A stretch of DNA of 7,043 bases from Deltaproteobacteria bacterium (GTDB taxonomy: Bacteria; Desulfobacterota; DSM-4660; Desulfatiglandales; HGW-15): positions 1-7,043 of the forward strand of contig JAFGDF010000025.1 of NCBI GenBank assembly GCA_016932235.1. The letters run 5' to 3'. Each line of letters opens with the position of its first letter. The stretch's first letter is position 1. Of this stretch, positions 1 through 5,820 are shown in pieces. The notes under the pieces were generated by a model. That model did not search any database. It saw only the letters and a list, made by a program, of their open reading frames with translations, and was not told the origin of the DNA. The position numbers were made by a program, and so were the translations under genes.

Positions 1-23
1 GAGTCTTTATGGATTCTGACTAT

Positions 24-72
24 GCCCTGTTAAATTCATGACCATGACAGCGAAGCGTATTTATACATGGGG
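24..72. repeat. Probable degenerate copy of the CCCTGTTAAAT palindromic element
   Basis: The left arm CCCTGTTAAAT (25-35) is identical to the arm of the perfect element at 2717-2770. It is followed directly by a small hairpin TCAT-GACC-ATGA (36-47), as in the intact copy. The right side (59-72) reads ATTTA-T-ACA-T-GGGG, which matches the expected ATTTAACAGGG if two single-base insertions are allowed. The second inner hairpin (48-58) is poorly preserved. The arm match is directly visible; calling the whole block a decayed copy is inference. It lies in the leader of the ABC permease gene and may overlap the 3' end of an upstream gene, because one plus frame is open as far as a TGA at 39-41. Confidence 0.4.
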
Positions 73-96
73 TTTTCTTACAGAATCAATAAAATA

Positions 97-146
97 AACC
101 CTTAGTGAACTTAGCGTCTTGAGAGAGCCAAGCGAACGGGCGGTTA
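97..146. repeat. Intergenic repeat with CTTAGTGAA/CTTAGCGT units
   Basis: This is a block of short near-repeats, CTTAGTGAA then CTTAGCGT (101-118), followed by a GAGAGAGCCAAGCGAACGGG stretch and closed by CGGTTAA. The outer AACC (97-100) and GGTT (142-145) are inverted. From memory it resembles intergenic repeats common in deltaproteobacterial genomes (CTTTGCG/CTTAGCG-type words). No open frame of note covers it. Confidence is limited because only one copy is in the window. Confidence 0.35.
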
Positions 147-151
147 ATTTT

Positions 152-210
152 TTAACTTTGAATCTTTGAATTTTTAAACCTTGAATCTTTGAATATTGAA
201 CTTTGAATTT
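152..210. repeat. Imperfect tandem repeat of 7-8 nt CTTTGAAT units
   Basis: About eight imperfect units occur in a row (AACTTTG, AATCTTTG, AATTTTTAA, ACCTTG, AATCTTTG, AATATTG, AACTTTG, AATTT). The tract ends 7 bases before the Shine-Dalgarno sequence of the ABC permease gene, so it probably lies in the permease mRNA leader or overlaps its promoter. Related words in both orientations recur at 2769-2799 and 2903-2937. Units of this size suit replication slippage, so copy number may vary between strains. Confidence 0.6.
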
Positions 211-227
211 ATCCATTAGGAGTCACC

Positions 228-2708
228 ATGCTCAAAAACTACTTCACAATAGCCATAAACAACCTGCTTAAAAACAAACTCTACAGCGCTATCAACATCA
301 TCGGCCTGGCTGTGGGACTCGCCGCCTGTATCGTCATCGCACTTTATGTCAGGGACCAGTACTCCTATGATAAGCAATGGAAAGATTCAGACAGGATATA
401 CCGGGTAAATATTACACTCAACCTGCCTGGAAAAGCCCCTGAAAAGAATGCAGGGACTCCTTTGCCGGCAATGCCGCTGCTGGAAGAATATTTCAAGAAT
501 GAAATCGAGCTGAGGGCAAGGGCTTTTCCTTACAACATGATGATCGATACAGGTACTGACAAGTTTGAGGATACACTTGTGCAGGTTGATCCGGCCTTCA
601 TTGAAATGTTTCAGCTTGAAGTCATTTCAGGAAGCCTTGTAACCACACTTTTCGAACCCGGCAATATTGCTTTAAGCGATGAAGTTGCCAGAACACACTT
701 TGGAAACCATAACCCAATAGGAAAAACAATAACCTTAAGTCTGGATACTATTAAATACGATTTTAAGATAACTGCTGTCTATAAAGTACCCGGAAACACC
801 ATCCTTGATGCGCCACTTTTATCACTGCTTGATTATGACAGTAAACCGGCGTCTCTTAAAAACTGGTATAATTTTTTTACCGGATCTTTTTTTAAGTTAA
901 AAGAAGGCATTGATATCGATTCTTTAAAGCCTTTACTCCCCGCCTTTATAGATCAAAAGGTTGATTTTTCAATGGTATCTACAAATCCTGATATTCCGGT
1001 AAGTGAAATGTTGTCTATTGATTTTCAGAATATAGAAACCGCCCATATGGATTCGCCATGGGATACTGAAAGGGCTGGCGGAAACAAAACAACTACCCTT
1101 GCTTTCGTTGCTATCTCTCTGCTGGTTTTAATAATAGGTTGCGCCAACTTCATTATTCTCACCACTGCAAAGGCAACACAAAGGGCCAGGGAAGTGGCGG
1201 TGAGGAAAGTAGTAGGTGCAAAGCGAAAACAACTGATTATCCAATTTGTCAGCGAGTCAACATTTATCGCTATGCTGGCTATGATTCTTGCCATGGGAAT
1301 TGTTGAATTCATGCTTCCCGTATTTGAGGCCATAACCGGCAAAATGTTCTCACTAGACTATACCGACACTTCGGTTCTTTTAATGTTAGCGGTTCTGTTA
1401 TTAATTATGGGGATCAGCGGAGGCATTTATCCTGCATTTATTCTTTCCGGATTTAATCCCGGCAAAATTCTTAAGGCGAATAGATACAGGGAATCCGGAG
1501 GCTCTATATCATTCAGGGCTTCGCTGGTGGTTTTTCAGTTCACTGTTTCCATTATCCTTATTATTGCGACAGGCGTTATATACACTCAAATGCGATACAG
1601 CATCAACCGTGATCCCGGTTATAACAAAGACAATTTGCTGGTTATAAACCGGCTTGGTTTTGGAGGTGTTTTTATGGATAAAATTAAACCTCTGAAGCAG
1701 GAGTTATTGAGCCTCGCGAATGTCACGCAAGTTGGGCTGTCCGATACTGAGCCAAGCGAACAGAAGGGAAACTTTTATACCTTCACGCATCCGGGACAGC
1801 CGGAAAACCGGCATGTAATAGCCAGGACAGGTATTGATTATGATTATTTTTCAACTTATCAGATACCGGTTATTGCAGGCAGGAATTATTCAATTGAAAG
1901 AGATCTCCCGGAGCCGGAATTTGATTTTATGACACTTACTCCCGGAAAGAATGAAACTAAAAAAGTCATAGAAAGAAATATTATTATTAATGAAAGCACA
2001 GCAAGGGAATTGGGATTCGCGAATTCGGAAGAGGCGCTCGGAGAAATAATCAACTCAACCACTATGGGCAATATCAACTACAAGATTATCGGTGTTGTTG
2101 CGGATAACCATATATTCAGCATAAACGCATTGCCAAGGGCTGAGGTGTACTTGCTCGAGCCGGATTATGCCGGCATCATTACCGTGCGTTTTAATGGTTC
2201 CCCCATAGAAATTTTAAAACAGGTTGAATCTGTCTGGAAAAAGGTAATGGGAGATATTGAATTATCCACTGTTTTTGCAAATCAGCTTGTGGCGCAGGAG
2301 TTTGAACTGGAACGTACCGAAGTTAAAATAATCATCAGTTTTTCTTTACTGGCAATCCTTATCGCATGTATGGGATTATTCGGTTCAGCATCTTTTACAG
2401 TAGAAAGACGAACAAAGGAAATAGGGTTGCGCAAGGTTATGGGAGCCAGGGTTAAAAACATAGTGAGGTTACTTCTCTGGCAGTTTTCAAAACCGGTCTT
2501 GATTGCTAACCTTATCGCCTGGCCTGTGGCAATATTAGCAATGCAAAGCTGGCTGGAACGTTTTCCATACAGGTTTAACCCTTTGTTCATGATTCCTATT
2601 TGTTTGGGTTCGGGATTTATCGCGCTGATTATTGCATGGTTTACAGTAGCCGGGAATACAACACGGGTGGCAAGGAGTAAGCCTATTAAGGCTTTGAGGT
2701 ATGAGTAA
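228..2708 (+). CDS. MacB/FtsX-type ABC transporter permease
   Basis: Inner-membrane permease of an ABC system in the MacB/FtsX/LolC superfamily. These proteins usually couple cytoplasmic ATP hydrolysis to movement of a periplasmic domain, for example in peptide or lipoprotein export or resistance. The 826 residues form two halves. Half one has a TM near 21-41, a periplasmic MacB-like core to about 285, then TMs near 288-312, 344-366 and 383-406. Half two has a TM near 434-452, a periplasmic region to about 695, then TMs near 701-719, 757-772 and 786-806. Each FtsX domain carries the hallmark cytoplasmic coupling segment: REVAVRKVVGA (321-331) and KEIGLRKVMGA (730-740). Length and duplication fit the ~800-residue permeases common in Bacteroidetes and other phyla. 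The start is supported by AGGAG at 218-222, five bases before ATG. No ATP-binding subunit is in the window; it may lie upstream. The substrate cannot be inferred. Confidence 0.93.
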   Translation: MLKNYFTIAINNLLKNKLYSAINIIGLAVGLAACIVIALYVRDQYSYDKQWKDSDRIYRVNITLNLPGKAPEKNAGTPLPAMPLLEEYFKNEIELRARAFPYNMMIDTGTDKFEDTLVQVDPAFIEMFQLEVISGSLVTTLFEPGNIALSDEVARTHFGNHNPIGKTITLSLDTIKYDFKITAVYKVPGNTILDAPLLSLLDYDSKPASLKNWYNFFTGSFFKLKEGIDIDSLKPLLPAFIDQKVDFSMVSTNPDIPVSEMLSIDFQNIETAHMDSPWDTERAGGNKTTTLAFVAISLLVLIIGCANFIILTTAKATQRAREVAVRKVVGAKRKQLIIQFVSESTFIAMLAMILAMGIVEFMLPVFEAITGKMFSLDYTDTSVLLMLAVLLLIMGISGGIYPAFILSGFNPGKILKANRYRESGGSISFRASLVVFQFTVSIILIIATGVIYTQMRYSINRDPGYNKDNLLVINRLGFGGVFMDKIKPLKQELLSLANVTQVGLSDTEPSEQKGNFYTFTHPGQPENRHVIARTGIDYDYFSTYQIPVIAGRNYSIERDLPEPEFDFMTLTPGKNETKKVIERNIIINESTARELGFANSEEALGEIINSTTMGNINYKIIGVVADNHIFSINALPRAEVYLLEPDYAGIITVRFNGSPIEILKQVESVWKKVMGDIELSTVFANQLVAQEFELERTEVKIIISFSLLAILIACMGLFGSASFTVERRTKEIGLRKVMGARVKNIVRLLLWQFSKPVLIANLIAWPVAILAMQSWLERFPYRFNPLFMIPICLGSGFIALIIAWFTVAGNTTRVARSKPIKALRYE

Positions 2709-2716
2709 AAGAAAGG

Positions 2717-2770
2717 TTTACCCTGTTAAATGCTGTTTTGCAGCCCGCTACGCGGATTTAACAGGGTGAA
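2717..2770. repeat. Perfect three-way-junction palindromic element
   Basis: The outer stem pairs ACCCTGTTAAAT (2720-2731) with ATTTAACAGGGT (2756-2767), 12 Watson-Crick pairs. It extends outward by a G-T wobble and two A-T pairs to 2717/2770. The 24 bases inside form two back-to-back hairpins with no base left over: GCTG-TTTTG-CAGC (2732-2744) and CCGC-TAC-GCGG (2745-2755). It begins 9 bases after the permease stop codon. It could end or stabilise that transcript, but no T-run follows, so a classical intrinsic terminator is unlikely. A REP-like mobile palindrome is an alternative. The folding is read directly from the bases; function is unknown. Confidence 0.8.
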
Positions 2771-2799
2771 GGTTCAGGGTTTAAGGTTCAAGGTTAAAA
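2769..2799. repeat. GGTTCAAGG-type short repeat run, left flank of MITE-like element
   Basis: Imperfect 7-9 nt units (AAGGTTCAGGG, TTTAAGGTTCA, AGGTTAAAA) abut the three-way palindrome. In reverse complement they resemble the TTGAATC/CTTTGAA tract at 152-210 and the TTGAACCC/TTGAATCC run at 2903-2937. They therefore form one arm of a loose inverted arrangement around the palindrome pair at 2811-2891. Confidence 0.45.
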
Positions 2800-2810
2800 C
2801 TTTAATGCAA

Positions 2811-2891
2811 CGTCATACCCGCGCAGGCGGGTATCCATTAGTTTTTTGCTTTTTAAATACAAAATAGATTCCCGCCTTCGCGGGAATGACG
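2811..2891. mobile_element. MITE-like element with 27-bp inverted ends (CGTCATTCCCGC family)
   Basis: The two ends, 2811-2837 and 2865-2891, are inverted copies matching at 23 of 27 positions, each beginning CGTCAT. Each end also folds on itself: ATACCCGC-GCAG-GCGGGTAT (2815-2834) and ATTCCCGC-CTTC-GCGGGAAT (2868-2887). The 27-base centre is AT-rich. Elements of the form CGTCATTCCCGC...GCGGGAATCCA are a familiar dispersed palindrome in many proteobacteria (similar to Neisseria dRS3) and give spurious translations containing VIPAKAGI. No transposase is present, so any movement would need one supplied in trans. The compensating base differences between the two hairpins (ATACCC/GGGTAT versus ATTCCC/GGGAAT) suggest pressure to keep each stem paired. 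Confidence 0.7.
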
Positions 2892-2902
2892 AACAAAGAA
2901 AC

Positions 2903-2937
2903 ACTTGAACCCTCGACCCCTTGAATCCTTGGACCCT
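2903..2937. repeat. TTGAACCC/TTGAATCC short repeat run, right flank of MITE-like element
   Basis: The run contains CTTGAACCCTCGACCCC, then TTGAATCCTTGGACCC, in units of about 7-8 bases. It is the approximate reverse complement of the run at 2769-2799, so the 81-bp palindrome pair sits between inverted arms. The rest of the gap, 2938-3002, holds no gene that I can support, only a small hairpin GGGAT-CTT-ATCCC at 2983-2995. Confidence 0.45.
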
Positions 2938-3002
2938 TTTTCCAAAGAATAATTCGGCGGGACAGGCCCCGAAAACAGCATCGGGATCTTATCCCATTGG
3001 TT

Positions 3003-3992
3003 TTACTGATTGTAAAGATCAATCTCGTCGCTGACTATCTGGTCTACTCCAGGGAAAATACTACCCAGACCGCCATATGTCATGCATGGAATAAACCCGC
3101 CACCCGGGCCATATGTTGAGCAGGCGCGTCGCACCTCGGCCCTTATCACTTCCTCAGGGGTATCTTTGCAGTCCACAATCGCTGCGTCGATGCCGCCCAT
3201 AAGAACCATCCGGCCCCGGAGTTGTTCCTGGAGTTTCACGATGTCGTTCTGAGGAAGAACCCCCTGCCATATATCGATGCCAAGATCCACCATATCCTCA
3301 ACAATTGGTTCCATGAATGAGTCGGCATGGTGCATGACCAGAACGCCATGCTCCTTCGCATAGCCGTAGATTTTGACGTACTGCGGCTTAATCATTTCAC
3401 GCCATATCTCGGGGCTCATGAACATGGTATTCTTGCTCCCCCAGTCATCGTGGGAGAGAATGATATCAGGTTTCAGATTATCCACCAGCAGTTTCATATA
3501 AGTGAAGCGATACTCACCGACAATATCGAGGAGATCCATCATTGCCTCAGGCTCTGCCAGCATATTCATCAATGTATCCTCGAAGCCCATTAGAAAATGC
3601 AACTGCTCAAAAACACCTGTGCCCATAAAACCCATGACGAGCTTTTCGTCGCGATCGACAGCTTCTGCTTCACGGAGCGATTCCTCCCAGGCGGTTGGGT
3701 CCTTTGCCGCGGTGGCAAGGTCTGGAACCTTTAAATCCCGGCATTTGGTGATGTCCTTCAACACTTTGTTTTCCGATGTTACGTGAGGCATGGCTGCATG
3801 CTGGTCTTCAGGCCAGGCGATCTCTGTGCCCCAGACATCTTTTGTAGTCTTACCGCGGATGCGATTTCCGCGCACAAATTTGAACACAGGATCACTCATG
3901 ATCAGATCAAAGGGCTGGTATTGATTGACAAGTCTGTCAGGTTTTCCGTTCTGATTTAAAGTCTCAAGTAGATTTTGCCTGGGTGTCAGCAT
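3003..3992 (-). CDS. Uroporphyrinogen decarboxylase-family (MtaA-like) methyltransferase
   Basis: This 329-residue protein is of the UROD/cobalamin-methyltransferase fold, cytoplasmic. It is not HemE: the N-terminal arginine-rich RQAGR motif of true decarboxylases is absent. Family landmarks are HDDWGS (181-186), a SPEIWREMIKPQY helix (193-205), the MHHAD metal segment (220-224), GGID (266-269) and a late IPCMTYGG (301-308). MtaA-type enzymes bind zinc through His-X-Cys plus a distal Cys and move methyl groups to or from corrinoid proteins. Here the candidates are His222, Asp224 and Cys303, so Asp replaces the first Cys. The start is ATG at 3992 because CAGGAG (4005-4000) lies seven bases upstream. 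The frame stays open to 4262, but that stretch is AT-rich with no family character. The role is probably methyl transfer in O-demethylation or C1 metabolism, inferred; no corrinoid protein or substrate methyltransferase is nearby. It is divergent from the alcohol dehydrogenase. Confidence 0.85.
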   Translation of the reverse strand: MLTPRQNLLETLNQNGKPDRLVNQYQPFDLIMSDPVFKFVRGNRIRGKTTKDVWGTEIAWPEDQHAAMPHVTSENKVLKDITKCRDLKVPDLATAAKDPTAWEESLREAEAVDRDEKLVMGFMGTGVFEQLHFLMGFEDTLMNMLAEPEAMMDLLDIVGEYRFTYMKLLVDNLKPDIILSHDDWGSKNTMFMSPEIWREMIKPQYVKIYGYAKEHGVLVMHHADSFMEPIVEDMVDLGIDIWQGVLPQNDIVKLQEQLRGRMVLMGGIDAAIVDCKDTPEEVIRAEVRRACSTYGPGGGFIPCMTYGGLGSIFPGVDQIVSDEIDLYNQ

Positions 3993-4286
3993 TCTATTGC
4001 TCCTGATGTTTTTCTCTGTTTTGTTATCAAACCATAATAAATATACATTATAATATTTACTATATAAACCTTTATGTTTGATTGATCTTGTACATGACAG
4101 TTTTTTCATTTTGTTCTTCGGCCATTTCAGTGATAAGTTATTAATGAACTGTAATGAGTTAAAAAAAACCGCGGTCGTGTCCCGGTTAAACAAAGACAAA
4201 ATATGTTTAATGCTAAATTGACCGAACTCGGTTTGAATAGAACTAATTAAGTACCTTACCAATCGTTAACAGGAGGTAACCCTACC
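3993..4286. promoter_or_regulatory. Divergent AT-rich promoter region
   Basis: This gap separates two divergent genes and should hold both promoters. For the minus-strand gene a TATAAT sits at 4052-4047, giving a leader of about 47 bases, but its -35 is weak (ATAAAG at 17-bp spacing). The same bases give TATAAT on the plus strand (4049-4054). For the plus gene, TTGACC (4218-4223) is a possible -35 without a good -10. Two dyads may be operators: ACCGCGGT (4168-4175) and ACCGA-AC-TCGGT (4221-4232), whose centres are 55 bp apart. The dehydrogenase has a strong AGGAGGT at 4271-4277, nine bases before its ATG. No sigma-54 GG/GC pair was seen, and no gene is supported here. Confidence 0.45.
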
Positions 4287-5447
4287 ATGACATCTATATT
4301 CAATATTCCCTCAACGATCATTGTCGGCGGCGGCGCCAGCAAAGAGGTGGGCGTTCAGACCAAAAAATATGAAGCAAGGCGTATTCTACTTGTAACTGGT
4401 CCATATATGGTGAATTCTGGTCTTGCCGGGCGTATTTCCGATATTCTGAAACAGGAGGGAATCGCCGTAACCCTCTTCGGCGATGTTGAGCCGGACCCGA
4501 CAGACCGAAATGTCGCTGACGGACTGGCGGCATTCAAGGGGGACGATTGTGAAGCCATCGTTGGTCTTGGGGGTGGCAGCTCGATGGATTGCGCAAAGGC
4601 CATTTCAATAATGACAGCAAATGAAATGCCCATCAGCCAATACGCCGGTATTAATAGTGTCCCCAACAAAGGCGCGCCTGTCATTGCCATCCCCACCACG
4701 GCCGGAACCGGCGCCGAAGTTACAAAGGTGGCTATAATAGGCGACACCGAAAGAGATGTAAAAATGATGATTCTTGATGTCAATATCCTGCCGGACTGCG
4801 CGCTTGTAGATTATCAACTCACTATGAGCTGCCCGCCTGATCTGACGGCCAATGTTGGCATCGACACCCTTGTGCATGCGGTCGAGGCGTATGTGTCTGT
4901 TAAGGCCAATCCCCTGACGGATCCAATCGCTCTTTCCTCTATCCGGCTGATTTCAGAAAATCTCCTTAGAGCATTTAATGAACCGGACAATCAAAAGGCC
5001 CGGGAGGGGATGACGATGGCATCGCTTCAGGGAGGCATGGCCTTTGCTAATAGCAGTGTGTGCCTCGTGCACGGAATGAGCAGGCCCATCGGCGCGCTCT
5101 ACCATGTGCCCCATGGTCTTTCCAATGCGGTTTTATTTCCGGCTGTCACGGAATTCTCGATCTCCGGTTCCCCTCAGCGTTATGCGGTAATCGCCAGGGC
5201 CATGGGATATGCATCGGAAAATGATCCGGACAATGCTGCCTGCAGTGCTTTAGTGGAAGGTCTTAAGAAATTCAATGAAGCTTTGAAAATTCCCCATCTG
5301 GGAGATGTCGTGGGTATAGATCTGAAGACCTTTGATCAAAGAGTGGAAAAAATGGCTAATGACGGTATTGCATCCGGCAGTCCGAATAACAATCCCGTTG
5401 TTCCAACGGCTGAGCAGATAGTGGAGCTTTATCACCAGGCCTGGTGA
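4287..5447 (+). CDS. Iron-containing (group III) alcohol dehydrogenase
   Basis: A cytoplasmic NAD(P)-dependent dehydrogenase interconverting an alcohol and its aldehyde or ketone. The length of 386 residues is standard for the family (FucO, 1,3-propanediol and methanol dehydrogenases). The N-terminal nucleotide-binding half carries GGGSSMDCAKA (95-105) and the IPTTAGTGAEVT segment (135-146). The C-terminal helical half supplies all four expected metal ligands: Asp193 and His197 (GIDTLVHAVEAY), His262 (LVHGMSRP) and His276 (YHVPHGLSNA). The ORF is intact and looks functional. The start is set by AGGAGGT at 4271-4277. The gene is divergent from the UROD-family gene and convergent, seven bases from stop to stop, with the ligase remnant. 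That context fits alcohol or C1 catabolism, but the substrate cannot be read from sequence because this family is broad. The last codons and stop lie in a perfect 16-bp palindrome (5432-5447). Confidence 0.95.
   Translation: MTSIFNIPSTIIVGGGASKEVGVQTKKYEARRILLVTGPYMVNSGLAGRISDILKQEGIAVTLFGDVEPDPTDRNVADGLAAFKGDDCEAIVGLGGGSSMDCAKAISIMTANEMPISQYAGINSVPNKGAPVIAIPTTAGTGAEVTKVAIIGDTERDVKMMILDVNILPDCALVDYQLTMSCPPDLTANVGIDTLVHAVEAYVSVKANPLTDPIALSSIRLISENLLRAFNEPDNQKAREGMTMASLQGGMAFANSSVCLVHGMSRPIGALYHVPHGLSNAVLFPAVTEFSISGSPQRYAVIARAMGYASENDPDNAACSALVEGLKKFNEALKIPHLGDVVGIDLKTFDQRVEKMANDGIASGSPNNNPVVPTAEQIVELYHQAW
5432..5447. repeat. 16-bp perfect palindrome over the dehydrogenase stop codon
   Basis: TCACCAGG is followed directly by its reverse complement CCTGGTGA, including the TGA stop of the dehydrogenase. 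The inner word AGGCCTGGT (5437-5445) recurs in direct orientation at 5489-5497 inside the ligase remnant. With no loop it is a poor RNA hairpin and no T-run follows, so I do not call it a terminator. It may be a protein-binding site, a recombination scar or chance. Confidence 0.5.
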
Positions 5448-5454
5448 GAGTTTG

Positions 5455-5812
5455 TTAGATGTGAAGAGGGTTGTCCGCGTTTGCCGGAAGGCCTGGTTCA
5501 ATCAACTTGTCTCTCAGTACTCGTTTCAAGATATTTCCCATTGCATTACGGGGCAGTTCGTCAACCAGTTCAAAACGCTCCGGCACCTGATAATTGACCA
5601 AAATTTACTGAAAGATTTTTGCTTCTTATCTTCACCTCACCAACAGCTCTGGGATTATCTTCCCAGGTGGTCCCGGCGGAGAGTGTTCGTCCATCTTTGG
5701 CTACAAGCTTCATCTCTATACCATCCAGTGGCAATCCGACAGAGCCATGTGGAAAAGGACCATTCAATGGGAGACTGGTTATCACATGACTCTCGGTCAT
5801 CCAACTTCTCCT
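5455..5812 (-). pseudogene. Acyl-CoA synthetase (AMP-binding) remnant, two fragments
   Basis: Two pieces of an ANL-superfamily acid:CoA ligase remain in different frames. Piece one (about 5803-5612) starts at the A5-like motif MTES and continues through VITSLPLNGPFP, GSVGLPLDGIEMKLV and GEVKIRSKNL, a good match to the region after YGMTE. Piece two (5598-5455) reads VNYQVPERFELVDELPRNAMG then NILKRVLRDKL, the C-terminal end, stopping at TAA 5457-5455. Roughly 100 residues that normally join them (GYW, TGD, GR.K and the hinge) are missing, and the frame shifts at the joint near 5600-5612. The N-terminal ~300 residues, including the P-loop-like AMP-binding motif, are absent; sequence upstream of 5803 no longer looks homologous. 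The usual catalytic lysine after NAMG is Asn. It cannot make an active ligase. It is a relic of a fatty-, aromatic- or malonyl-type ligase once convergent with the dehydrogenase. Confidence 0.85.
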
Positions 5813-5820
5813 ACATCTTC

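Noticed and set aside
1..41. 3' end of an upstream plus-strand gene
   Set aside because: One frame is open for only 12 codons to TGA 39-41 and overlaps the CCCTGTTAAAT repeat arm; too short to support.
2717..2770. Intrinsic terminator for the permease gene
   Set aside because: The stem is strong but followed by GAAGGTTCAGGG rather than a T-run, on either strand.
2813..3022. Minus-strand 69-codon ORF containing VIPAKAGI
   Set aside because: It is the well-known spurious translation of the CGTCATTCCCGC palindrome and runs through several repeats into the 3' end of the UROD-family gene.
3993..4262. 90-codon N-terminal extension of the UROD-family protein
   Set aside because: The extension is AT-rich, has no family similarity that I can see, and would bypass the good CAGGAG before ATG 3992.
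3993..4286. Sigma-54 promoter for the alcohol dehydrogenase
   Set aside because: No TGGC-N8-TTGC-like pair is found at proper spacing on either strand of the gap.
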